Positions 22,301-35,211 of a stretch of 64,000 nt of DNA are shown here, piece by piece. The stretch is from Aldrovandia affinis (lineage: Eukaryota > Chordata > Actinopteri > Notacanthiformes > Halosauridae), in contig JAINUG010000014.1 of the NCBI GenBank assembly GCA_029706075.1, positions 4,432,501-4,496,500 of the forward strand, read 5' to 3'. Position numbers and translations under genes: made by a program. The notes beneath the pieces were generated by a model. The model did not search any database. It saw only the letters and a list, made by a program, of their open reading frames with translations, and was not told the DNA's origin. Within the stretch, counting starts at the first letter, position 1, and every line of letters starts with the position of its first letter.

Positions 22301-25300
22301 GGGTGGACAGCAAAGTCCGATTGGAACCGAGTGTTATGGTTAGATGGGACCGAAATGTAGCTATTTTTGGCCATTCACACCAGCGGTGGGCTTGGTGACT
22401 GAGGTATGACATGACATGTTGAAAAGACTGCCATACCTACTGTGAAATGTGGTGGTGGATCTTTGATGTTATGGGATTGTTTTGCATCTACTGGTCCAGG
22501 GGCTCTTGTTAAGGTCAGTGTAATCATGAACTCCAGCAAGTTGTGGAACTAGGGGGGAGGCAGGGAGGGAAATTAGTATTACTATTAAGGGTAGGGAGGC
22601 ACAGACTGCCTGGGTGAAAGATATCAGGGCAGATGATATCAGGGCAAAGTATAAAAACACCTGTGAGGATATCATAAATAAAGACCTTTTAGAGCATAAT
22701 GTTAATGGAGGTGGTTTGGCACAGTCAGGTGTGGGAGATGGAGATAATAAATGTAATACTTTGCAGTTCCTTCGTTTAAATTCCACAAGCATAAAAAAAT
22801 AATGTGTTTGGAACTGAATGCTGTCGTGATTAATGGGGCTTGTTGTTGCATTGTTGGGATTACGGAGATATGGCTTGGTGCAGTGGATCGGGATGAATAT
22901 AATGTGGAGGTGTACAAACTGATCAGGAAAGATAGAACAAATAAAAGAGGTGGGGGGGTGGCCCTTTATGTGAAAGAAAACTCAATGTGCAGGAAATTCG
23001 AGGAAATAGCTTTCTCATTCCTTCTGAGGACATCTGGATTCGACTATTGGGAGAACATGAGAAGGGCCTTAATATAGGAGTATTCTATAGGTCACCAGCT
23101 TCAAAAAGCAACATAAATATTATGCTGTATGGTAACATAAAACAAGCCTGTGCAGAAGGAGAGACATTAATAATGGGTGGCTTCAATTACCCCCTATTTA
23201 TTGGGATGTAGTGCCAGGACAGGGCAAATGTGAAGAGGAGTTTTTAGATGTGGTTAATGACTGTTTTTTAGTGCAGTCTTTGACTCATCAATCAATTCTG
23301 TATCTGGTTTTGTGTAATAATCCTGACAGAATTTGGAACTCAGAGGGAGTGTAACCATTAGGGACAAGTTATCAGTCACCTGATATTGTGCAGTCACTTG
23401 CTATTTTTTGGCAAATTAAGACTGCCTCCTCTTAACTCTGGAATTTCTAACTTCACACGTGCTGACTTCAATAAAATAGGAGAATTTAAGTCATACAGAT
23501 TGGGTAAAATGTCTAGATTGCAAAATTGTGAATGAAAAATGACTACATATAAAAGAGTTATTTGTTGATGGACAGTGTAAATTGATCCCCAAAAATCAGA
23601 AAAAATAAGATTAAAAAACAGTGTCCAGAGTGGATGAATAAATCTTTATGGCTGATTTTGAGACAAAAGAAGAGACTGTACAGAGTATATAAAAAAATCT
23701 GAGAGAAATAAGGTAGATTATAGTAATATGCAGGCTAAGGCTAAAAAGGAAATAAGGGCAGCTAAAAGGTACATTGAAATTACAATTTCCCAAGATGCCA
23801 AAAGTAATCCAATATTGCAGTAGAAAAAGTAAAGTTAATGAACAGGTTAAGTGTATTAAGAGAGCATTGCTTTATAATAATAAGGATATTGCTCATTCAC
23901 TAAACAGTTACTTTATCAGAGAAGAGGTTATAAATATGCCTAAAGGTATAGCCAATGTACAGAATATTTTAGAGATGAGGGAGGGAGAAGTACTAGAAAA
24001 ACTACAAAAAGTTAAGACAAATAAGGCCCCAATGGCATATACTGTATATTAGAATACTCAAGATTATTTATATTGACAGATATTTTTATGCAATCCCTAT
24101 AAAATTGGAGAAATCCCAGGTGACTGGAAGCAGGGTAGTATAATTCATGTATAATAATTCATAAATTAGCAGTAACATGGCAGATGACATTCAATAGTGC
24201 TAAATAAAAATGTAACAGCGGAGCATTTTATGGGAGGAGAAAAATTAGAATGCGTTAAATTTGAAAAAAGACTTGAAAAGGAGTTGTGGTTGATCAAAGT
24301 CTATCCGCATCTAAGCAATATACTGTAGCAGTGAAAAGGCCAACAGGATGCTGTGATATATATACCAAAAAGTATTGATATAAAAGTATAAATCAAAGGA
24401 GGTTATATTGGTGTTATATAGTGTCTGTCAGATCTCACCTAGAGTAATGTGTGCAGTTCTGGGCACCACACTAAAAGAATGATATAGAAGCTCTTGAAAA
24501 AGTACAAAGGAGGGAAACAAAATTGGTACCTGGCATGAAAGCTAAAAGTTGTGAGGATAGACTTTAGGCACTTAATCTATTCAAGCTTAGCAAACGGAGA
24601 CTAAGGGGGGATTTTATTGAGGTTTTAAATTCATAAAATGGATGAACAAAGTGAACTACCAAAGATTTTTAAGATGAGTTCAGTTAGCAGAACAAGAGGA
24701 CATTTATTAAATGCAAACTACGCACGGATATCAGGAAGTTTTATTTTGTATTTTTTTGTATTTTTTCAATGTGTGGAACAGCTTTCCAGGCCAGGTAGTT
24801 GAGGCAGAAATACTTGGGGCATTCAAGTCCAGGCTTGATGCAGTACTGAATATTCTTTAGACTAGGAAATTACGAGCCTAGATGGGCTGAACGGCCTGTT
24901 CTCATCATTATGTATTCTCATGTTCTTATATTTTTAAGTACCAAGACATTTTGGCCCAAAACCTACTTCTCTCTGCCAGTAATCTGAAACTTGGCCACAT
25001 ATGGATATTTCAGCAAGACAATGATCCCAAGCATACCGCAAAATCAACCAGGAAATGACCACAAAATTACTGTTCTGCAATAGCCATCTCAGTTTCCAGC
25101 CTTGAACCCGATCTAAATTTTGTGGTTGGAATTGAAGAGGGCAGTCCAAAAGCACAGACTGAAGGATCTTGAAAGATTCTGTGTGGAGGAATGGTCAAAG
25201 ACCTCCCTAATATGTTCCCCAACATCATAAAACACTATAAAAGGGTAGGGAGTCACAGACAGCGAGGGGAGGGTGCACAAAGTAAATAAAACAGGGATGC

Positions 25301-28043
25301 AAATAATTGTGACTTTGCATCAAAACAACATTTGTTAAACAAAATGAATTTTCCCTGAGCAATAGTATTAGTATAAAATAGTATAATTTCCCAACGTTTT
25401 GAGAATACAGTACAGCTCATTACCTGTGTGGTTCATTTCAAACATCCTTCTTTTCTCTTCTTTAGCAAGAATGTGAATAGTTTGGGAGGGTACTGTATAT
25501 ATATATAAATATTAGGGTTGTAACGTTTATTAACCAGACCAATAAATCAACTAAAACATTAGTTGAAAACAAATTTTTGCTCATTTTAATCAGATTTCAA
25601 TTGGATGAAAGGTGCAGCCAGAAAAATAAGGATATTTCTGAACCCATGATGTTCTGATTCAGTTTGATGGACAGTTTTAGAACACAATGGAACATTTTCC
25701 CCATTCCACAAAGCCTGAAGAATCTGTACAAAGAAATGATGACATTTTTTTGATGACAAAGTAATCAACACCTTGCTTTCTGGGTGGTGAATGTCTGACG
25801 CCCACTGCGACTGGGGTTCGAATCCACCAGATTGCGACAGTTTCGGCATTGGTCGGGAGTGCCACTAGGGGGGGGCATTTGGCTGTCCGCCCCAGGGTGG
25901 GGGGAGTGAAGCCGATACGAGCGTACTGCATATAGGAATTGCCCTGTGTGCATACCGGAGTTACGGAGACGGCTTGGTGGGTTCTGGCTCAGAAGTGACG
26001 GTGCTCCACACATGTCACTGCCGGTTTCAGGACTACAGCAGCGAGCTCACAATATGAGGGAGGGATTGCAGCCCGACAGGAAGAACACTGTCTGCACTGT
26101 AAACAAAGATTTTCATAGTCAGGGTCAAGTTTGCAATAATATTTAACAGCAAAGCATCCACATAAATGCGAGCCAGAACATAAATGAAAATAATGGCGCT
26201 TATGAACTGGTTTCATAATTCCAGTTACAAGAGTTAACCCTAACATTTTACTGTAATTATAGGCACTGGCTAACAGAAATATACTTAAATATACTTAAAC
26301 ATACCAATTTAGTAACTGTCAACTACTTTATGTTGAGTAGTTTTTGTTGCTCAAGTTGGCCAGCCATCAATCATGAATTATGCTTGCTTGTTATAAAAAA
26401 TCTAAAAAGAATACCATCTGCCATGTTCAGAAGGGTGCCATTGCAGTCCTGTGGGAATCAAGAAACGCTGATGTATGCGGTTGTCGTGGGTTGACCTTTA
26501 TAAAAAATAAATAACGTAGGCAACAGATAGATGCAAAGTGATGTTTATTGGTCTTCAATGACAGGTGGCAGAATGCAGGTGACCATTTACAGCATGTAGG
26601 TGAAATAATAATAAAAAATAATCAGTCATTGCACGCTGCCTTGTGGGCATTTATTGATACCAAGAAGCGCCCACAGGACACAGGCTGCAGCTGCACGTAG
26701 TTGGCAAATTTGGGGCCGAGTCACTCAGGGTCTGGAACAGTAAAAAAAAAAAAAAAAAAATGCGTTTAACTGGTATAGATATTGTCCAATTCCTAAACAC
26801 TATCTCCTTCAGTAGCTGAGCTCTATACTTTTCCCACTTTTTTTCCTGAGTGAAATAACTTTTTGTTCATTTTGTTACTAGGCTGTGTTAACCATAGGCC
26901 GGGTTGAATTGCAAGCTTATTAAAATAGCCATTGCATGGTAACTGTGACATTTAGCAAATGGTAACGTGAGCAATGTTATGTTGTTGTCATTTGTCCGCT
27001 GCTGTTGCAAATAAAAAATTTGTTTAATGTTACTGCGTTAGTGTGCTGGCATGGAAGATGGGTGAATATGATGCACGTTTTGTCGCTCTGGAAAAGAGCA
27101 TCTGCCAAATGCCTAACATGTAAAATGCACGATAGCTATAATAGCCATTAGTTAGCTATGTTATGGTGAATCAGTGGTGGTGATCACTGCCATCTACTGT
27201 TCATTGCGAGTATTGTTGTAAGTAATATTTACCTCAAAAAAGCATATGATGGATGCCAGGGAAATAGTATATTTGAAAATATCTCACCAATTAGTCAATC
27301 GATTCATTCAACTCAACTATTTTTTGACAGCCATAATAAATATGTATTTGTTAAATGTTTTAATTCCATCACACACTTTGCATGTGGGAAATTCTTGTCA
27401 GATTCTGAGGTTTCTATTTTCATATTTACTGTGCATTTATTCAAATAAATAACATTATGTCATGCTCAACATTGTCTTGATAGCGTTAAGGGTGAGACAA
27501 GTATTCACATTTTTGGAGTGGTAAAAGGATTATTCAGTAAAGTGGTAATACATAGTTAATAAATAAGCAATAAATAAGAAATAGCTGGAACTCAAATAAA
27601 AACACTGGAGTGATGCAAACATGCAGTGTCCTCCCCTTTCTGTTGGCCAAAACATATGCTTCAATAAGGCTGCTAAATGCACATATATATCTTTTTTCAT
27701 CTTAATTCATATCTTTTTCAGACATAAATATTTTCACTGTTGCGCTCAGCTTAAGGCTCTTGCAGTGAGAGTGGAATGGGTTGAGTATATGATTGTGGCT
27801 GGTGAGAGTGGAATGGGTTGAGTATATGACTGTAATGGGCTTTACTGGTGGAATGAGCCTGTAAGTGATCTCCCTCTCGGTGGTTGATGTAATTCAGTGA
27901 AAGGCTGGTGATGATGTCGTTACCGTGGTGATGGCGTGTGCCGATGCACTCAGGCTGCGTCCGTCAAGGAGCCGGGATGGAGAGCAAGAGGGTTTTTAAT
28001 TCCTTTGCTTTGCCCCCTGTCCATAATGAAATGGAACACTGCC

Positions 28044-28096
<53 letters not shown>

Positions 28097-31000
28097 ATGC
28101 ACACATGTACAAACAAATGTATAGACATGCGCATGCATATACATGCACACACACACTCACATGCTAATATACACACATACGCAGACAACCATGCATGCGC
28201 TAGGGGTAATTGGTGGCATGCCTACCAATTAGTTGCCTTGAAATTGGTCCAGGGGACAGGGCCTGGGGCAGGAACATGTAGCTTGGAAGACTGACCAGCA
28301 GGGGGCAGCAGGTCTGACCTGAATGCTGTGTTGTGCAGCTCAGCAGAGGTTTATAGCAATGGACCCAACTACCTAAACGTATCAATTTCTTTTGAAAAAA
28401 AGTTTTTAGTACTTGGTGCAGCCTCCGCTGGCAAGGATAATGGAACTGAGCCTATTTCTATCATGTTTAATAAGATTGGAGAACACATTTGGAGAGATCT
28501 TGGACCATTCCTCCATGCAGAACCTTTCAAGATTGTTGATGTCCTTAGGTTTGTGCTTATGGACTGCCCTCTTCAATTCAGGTCACATGTTTTTGACAGG
28601 GTTTAATTCTGGAGACTGACATGGCCATAGCAAAACATTTTCTTTTCACTGAACCATTTCTGTGTTGATGTTGAGGTATGCTTGGGGTCTTTATCTTGTT
28701 TGAGGGTCCACCAATGGTCAAAACTCAGCTTCCTGACAGAGGAAACCAGGTTTATGGTTACAGTTGTGCTTGTACTTGGTGGAATTAATTATGCCATTGA
28801 CCTTAACAAGAGTCCCTGGACCACTGGCAGCAAAACAGCCCCTAAGCATCAATGATCCACCACCATATTTGGTGCTGTGGTGGTACTCCACCATATGAGG
28901 TGCTTTTCCTTGTATGTATCCCTCTTTTGATGCCAAATATGCCGATGTTGTTCCAAACGTTCCATTTTGGTCTCATCTGGTGATGGCATCTGGTTCCAGT
29001 CATAGTTCCAATTGTGTTTTGGAAACTCCAGATGCTTGAATTTCTTGGTTGTTCTCAGTAACCATTCCAACATAATGTGAAGTAACGTTGAGATTTTAAA
29101 TAATAGTGGAGATATTCCACTCCCATTTTCGAACATTGAATGTTTGTGTCCTAATTGTTTAGAACATTCTGTGTTCATAGAGAGAGCGCTCCACCTCGTT
29201 CTGTCCTTATTACTTCAATGGAAAAAGGGCCTAATTTAATATTTAATATTAAAGCTTATTAAACCCTTATGATTTTTTTATCTTGTTCATCTAAATTCAT
29301 GTGGCTGTTCTGTTCTCAAGAAGGTTTTGTCCAAGAAGTCCTGTTCTAACTAAAGCTAGCTTGGCTATGAATATTCATGAGGGAATGTGTGTGCTTGCCT
29401 GTGTGCATCTTTTCCATTGACCAGCATACTGACTTGCCATCCCGCTAGCCACTGGCACTGATACCGGTGGACGAACAACATTATGGTTGCAGTATTGTCA
29501 CAGCAAAAAAAAGAAATATGGTTAACCTGCACTTCATCTAGCTAGGTGACTAAACAGCTCTCCAATGGGTTTGCTAATGTGCAGTCAAGATAGCTTGCTT
29601 GCTGGATAGCTAGGTTTGCTAGCCAGCTAGCTAAATAGCAAGCTAGCAAGGCAGTAGTTGACATTAAATACAGGCTAGCTATTAAGCTACCTAGCTGCAC
29701 TAATATGAACCTGGCTCATTTGACAATGCCCTGATCTTAAACACTAGCTAGCTAGCTAGCTACCATTAAGCAGATATCACACAATGATGGCACCCGACAT
29801 GTAAATTAGCCAGGGACAGTCAGCTGAATGAATCTGCCCTGCTAACCACGATCCTTTATGAAATACTGTGATTTTTTACAAAGGAATTCTTCACATAAAT
29901 GGCTAATAAAACTCACGATAAGCATTGATTCAGTAAGATTGTGTCTGTTGTGATCAATACGAATTTGTGGCCAACCCAGGGCAGTCTGAATATATAATGA
30001 GGTATTTTCTGCATTTAAGTCAATACAGGTACTCCTCACTTAAAGACCGAGTTCCGTTCCTACGACTAGGTCGTTAAGCGAATTGGTCGTTAAGTGAGGA
30101 GCTGCGCCTTACCGATATTTCAAGCATACAGCACTGTTAGTGGGTAGTGTAGTGAATACTGATCGACTGCGGGAACGAGACTGAGACTGAGAAAGGGTGA
30201 TGCGAGATGAGACGCTTGACGCTGAGACACCGCGCTGCCATTTCCACAAGCAAAGTTCTCGTACAGCGTACAATACCGACTGGTCGGAGAGCTGGTCGTA
30301 AGTCCGCGCGGTTGTTAAACAGGTAGGTCGTTAAGCGAGGAGTACCTGTAGAGAGAATTCAGTGCTTTTTATGGTACCCATAATGCAATGCGACCAGTAG
30401 TAGGAAAATGCAGTAGTGGAGCATCCCTACTATTATTATTTTATCATCTCTGGTTGATCCTTGTTTATGTAGCCTGTTGTGTCATTTTCAAAGTGAGAAG
30501 GATATAGAAAATATATATACGTTGATAATTAAGTCTTTTTAATTAAAAGGCAATTAAAAGTTTAGTTGCTTAATGATAATTGGCAGTTGAGAAAAGTGCC
30601 CTTTCTTTGAAATTAATTTCCCTGATTAGGGGGTGATTACCCAGCGCTTTGAGGCAGATGTTTGCTCTGGCAGAGCGGATGCTGGGATACGTTGGAGGGC
30701 ATCAGAACCACCCCATGCCGAGCTGCTCCGCACACACAGTCAGGACAGTCTCTGTGGCAACAAAAACAGGAACAGTAGCAGCAGCAGCAAGCCCAGACAC
30801 ACACACACACACACACTGTCCACAGCACATGCATACACCTCCATTTTGAAAACAAAACAAAACAATTGGACAATTGACCAGTTATAACTTAAGGTTAAAT
30901 GGGGAGGGACTTATGTGTGACCCCCCCCCACACCCGCCCTCTCTATGCAGTAATGAGGTGTTGTGTGTCAGCTACACTACTGTATAGTAATACATTATCA

Positions 31001-34000
31001 ATGTTATGATGTTGCTCTTATGGTCATTTTTTAAATAAATGCTATATATGCTATGAGAACTTATTACAACTTTGTGTTATAATAGATAAGCACTTACAAC
31101 GGCCCTGGCTGTGTGCTCATATCTTGTAAACCCAGTTTTTTCTCATATCACTGATATTTCACCGATTTGTACCTGTGTCCTTGTGGTTGCCGACCTTATG
31201 AAATATGATACGCACTGCGTCTGTCTTGCCAAGACAGCCCTCTGAGTCACTCGGGGTGATTCTGCCAAGGAAAGAAATCACACTAATGATAATATGTACA
31301 TTAATGAAATAACTTGGCCTTCGCCTTCACAATCGTCGCTGACGATGTAGCTGTGGAGTCTAGCGGAATAAGCGCTCTCAGAGATCTGGTTATGATTGGA
31401 GGACAGTGTTTGTTTGAGTTGCGTTTATGCAAGGCGTGTTTGTGCTACGCATGTTTGTATGGGGATGTGTTTGTGTGAGGCCTGTTTGTGCAAGGTGCGT
31501 TTGTACGAGACGTGTTTGTGTGAGGCCTGTCTGTGCCATGCTTGTTTGTGTGAGATGTGTTTGTGCGACGCATGCTTTTGTGAGCCGTGTTTGTGTGAGC
31601 CGTGCTTGTGTGAGCTGTTTTGTGCAAGGCGCCTTTCTGCGACGCGTGTTTGTGCCATGCTTGTTTGTGCGAGGCGTGTTTGTATGAGACATGTCTGTGT
31701 GAGGCATGTTTGCATTTTGGGGACCAGGCCTGTTGTTCCACCGCGCCACTGCGGTGACGGAACACACTACACCACCCCCCTCCCCCTCCCCCCTCCAGCC
31801 TGGCAGCCCCCCAGCACATCCATCCCTATAAGTGGTTCCCTTCTGAGTGCGCTCAGTGGCCCGCCGACGCTGGAATGTGTTGAGCTGAGCTAAGCTTGCC
31901 CCTTGACTTTGAGGGTGCACTCAAAGTGTGAGATCCAGGGGAACCTCTGTCAGAATTTGGGATGACCTTCTCTAATGCGGATTACTTCTGCTGTGGCAGC
32001 CATCAACCTCAGTTTCCCGCAGATACCGGTGACAGAGGCTGGGTGGCTGTCTGTCAGTCAGGTGTCTGCCTCCACCCACTGAGTGATGTCATCAACAGGC
32101 ACGTTTCCCAGAGAAAGCGTGACAGCCGGCAATGGTCTGATCTGTTTACTCGCCTGCTTACTCCATACTTTTACTTTTAAAACTGAGGCTCAGAGAAGAT
32201 AAACTGACCCTGAGTTAGGCTTAATACTAAGTACTAAAGTACTAAGACACTTTATGTTGGTGTTTCTTTCCTTTTGGCAGCTCTTATCTGCCTGACACAA
32301 CAGAGCCTCAGTGTGCTGAGCATGATGTCTGAACACCAGTGTCACGACTGAATTGCTCAGGCTGCATTTTGATTGGCTGGTGGTTCATATATTTGATCAG
32401 CAGCTTTTGCTTTAAGACTGATCTCTTTCAGCCATCCTCTTCCTACGTTGTTCTGTGAAGCTCGGTAGAGCATGGCGGCACTGACAACACTTAGCTTTGT
32501 GGGTTTGATTCCCATTGGGGCCATATATACTGAAAAATGCATGCATTCAATACTGTAAGTGGCTTTGGATAAAAGCGTTTGCTAAATGCCATATGTTATG
32601 CCATTGGGTCTGGTCTACTCCAGTTTGTCCTCTGACATGGTGCTGTCGGTATCTAAAATGCACAATCAGAACCTGATGGGAGAATGTGCTCAATCTCCTT
32701 TGGCTGTGGGTCTGCGGAATGGCAGCAGTGTGGAATTGTGGGTATTGAGACTGAGAAGGGCAGCAGTGTGGCATTGTAGGCGTGTACTGAAAGGGTTTGC
32801 AAGTTTGTTTCCCAGGTGGGGGGCACCGATGTTGTACGCTTGAGCCAGGCTCTTAAAGCAAAATGTCTTCAGTAAACTCTCAGGTGCATTAAAAGAGTTT
32901 AGTGTAAAATTAAAGGTGTGTGTGAGACAACTTGAATGATCTGCCAAGCTCACACAGCAGATCTGTAAAAGCGCGATTTTCACAGGTGATGCAGGCAGTG
33001 GGCTGCAGTGAGGTAAACCGAGCCGTCTGTGATTGACAGGACAGTATCTCCCCGATGAGCAACACTTGGATCCGACTGATCGATACCCGCCTTCGTTGTT
33101 TTTGGCTGTCGTCATGGTGATGGGGGTAATCAGATATGGCCAAATGAAATTTCTGCTCTGGGAGGTGGGGGGGGGGTCATGATCTCATAAGTCCCCCGTC
33201 CGTCTCCTGATGTGGTGTACTGACAGTTCATTGGATGAACACGCCACGGAGTGGGCACACCCTGTTCCAGAACCCTCTCGGCTCGAGTGCCGCTGCCGTG
33301 CTTGCGAAACAAATCTTTGCCAAAGTCCTTGTCTTCCCAGCTGGCTTTATTGCAGGAGCATTGCGTAACGAGCTGACTCATCAGAGGAGAGAGTGCTCCG
33401 TGGCTGTGTGGAATACTGCCGCGGACGCTAACAAACGTCCCGGGCATTCAATAAGACATTAATGGCTGTCTAACCGGTAGCGCTTAATAGTTTCATTAAT
33501 AATACAAGGTCTAGAAAAGGGCTCCTGAGTGGTGCATCTGGGTTGGGCACACACATTCACACAGTGAAGCAGAGGGAAAAGATGGTGTTTCCCCCCCTTA
33601 TCGGGTAAATTGTGCCTATGCACTCACGGCAAACCCACCCTACCTCTGGTGGGGTGGGCTGAATTGTGTCCCACCACTGCAGACCCCGGTCACAGCTGGC
33701 TGAAGCTGCAACCTGCGACAGGACCAGTGGGGAACGCTTTTACCAGCTGAGCCACTCAGAAAGCCCCTGGAGTTATTTTCAGTCCCGGTTCCTTCAACTG
33801 AAATCCTAATCAATCCCAAGAGTCATTTGCTAAAGAGTTCCCCAGCGTCCCTCCGTTTACTAGGCTGCTGCAGGCTACCAAGTGTGGTGCCCTGTGGCGC
33901 TGTACACCCTTTTACACTCAGTTTGTGAGCCCCTCCCTCCTGTGAGAGACTATATTTACCTAATTTACATCAAATGACCTTTGCCTAGCTGGTGATGTCA

Positions 34001-35164
34001 GTGGAGGTCATGTTAGTGTTGTGCATGGCTGCTCACTTGAGGGAGGGATGTGCTCGGAGGTGTAGCGACACGTGGTTGTTCTTTACCTACTTAAGCTGAA
34101 TGCACCTTCTGTAAGTTGCTTTGGATAAAAAGCATCTGCCAAGTGACTGTAATGCAATGTAATGGAGGTTTGGGAAAGTCTGTTTCAGGGGATAGGAGCA
34201 GATTGTAATGGGAGAGTGAACTAACTGGGGTGAGAGCCAAGTTGGAGTCACTGAAAAGAAGTGTGTAGTAATGCCACTCAATTTGTTCTGTTCTATTCTG
34301 TTCTGTTCTTTTGTTAGTTCTGCAGTGAGTAAATGTACATTTACATTTTAAGCATTTAGCAGACGCTCTTATTCAGAGCAACTTACAATGAGTGCATTTA
34401 AAATGGCAAGAATAATCACAGCTAGAGCAAAGAGATCAGTACAGCTACAATACAACAGACGTCAACGTAGACAGATGCACACCACACCTACAAAACAGGG
34501 ACAGAAAAGATAACAGGGAGAGAAAAGTTACAGTGTTCACAGGCACTGTATGAGTATGGGTAATGTGTTCATTACCACAGAATAACATTGTTGTTATTAG
34601 TCATAAACATATATGCTTTTGGTCAGATTTACAGTGAGATCACGTGTTACTGTTTGTCCCAGAACTCAGCAGACATGGTTTGTCATGTTCATCATACATG
34701 TTCATCCCGCTGAGCAAAATCTTGTTTTGTAAACGGACCCCATACTTTTCTGCCATATACGCCAATTGGCTTGATCAAATAATCTTCAACGAATGTCGAG
34801 TGGAATTTCAATGTGGATTTTTCTTTATGGCATAGTTAGTCCTGCCAGCTGCCTCTTTCAGTCCATTCGCTTCCAGGTTCTGATTTGTTCTACGTGTTCC
34901 TAATGTAAACTTGTGACTACTTTTTAAAAAAGAATGATCATTTTCATATTTACTGTCAGGGCCCAGGTATGGCAGTAGTGCTCCAGCATATCCAGTCTCT
35001 GTGACAACCCCTGCCCTGTGGGTGACAGCAGAACCAGGCCATCTGCATAGAGCAGGAATTTAATTTATTTATCATTTGGAATGAGGTCAGGGACTGAAGA
35101 TATTTCCAATATGGTGGCCAATAGGTTAGTGTAGATGTTGAATAGTGTTGGATAGCTCCAGCCC

Positions 35165-35211
<47 letters not shown>

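Noticed and set aside
27936-28294. His/Thr-rich ORFs over the AC run
   Set aside because: Translation of (AC)n; no flanking homology.
31390-31920. Long ORFs on both strands (Thr/Gln/His-rich and Cys-rich)
   Set aside because: Produced by a 15-bp minisatellite with no stops in several frames; no homology.
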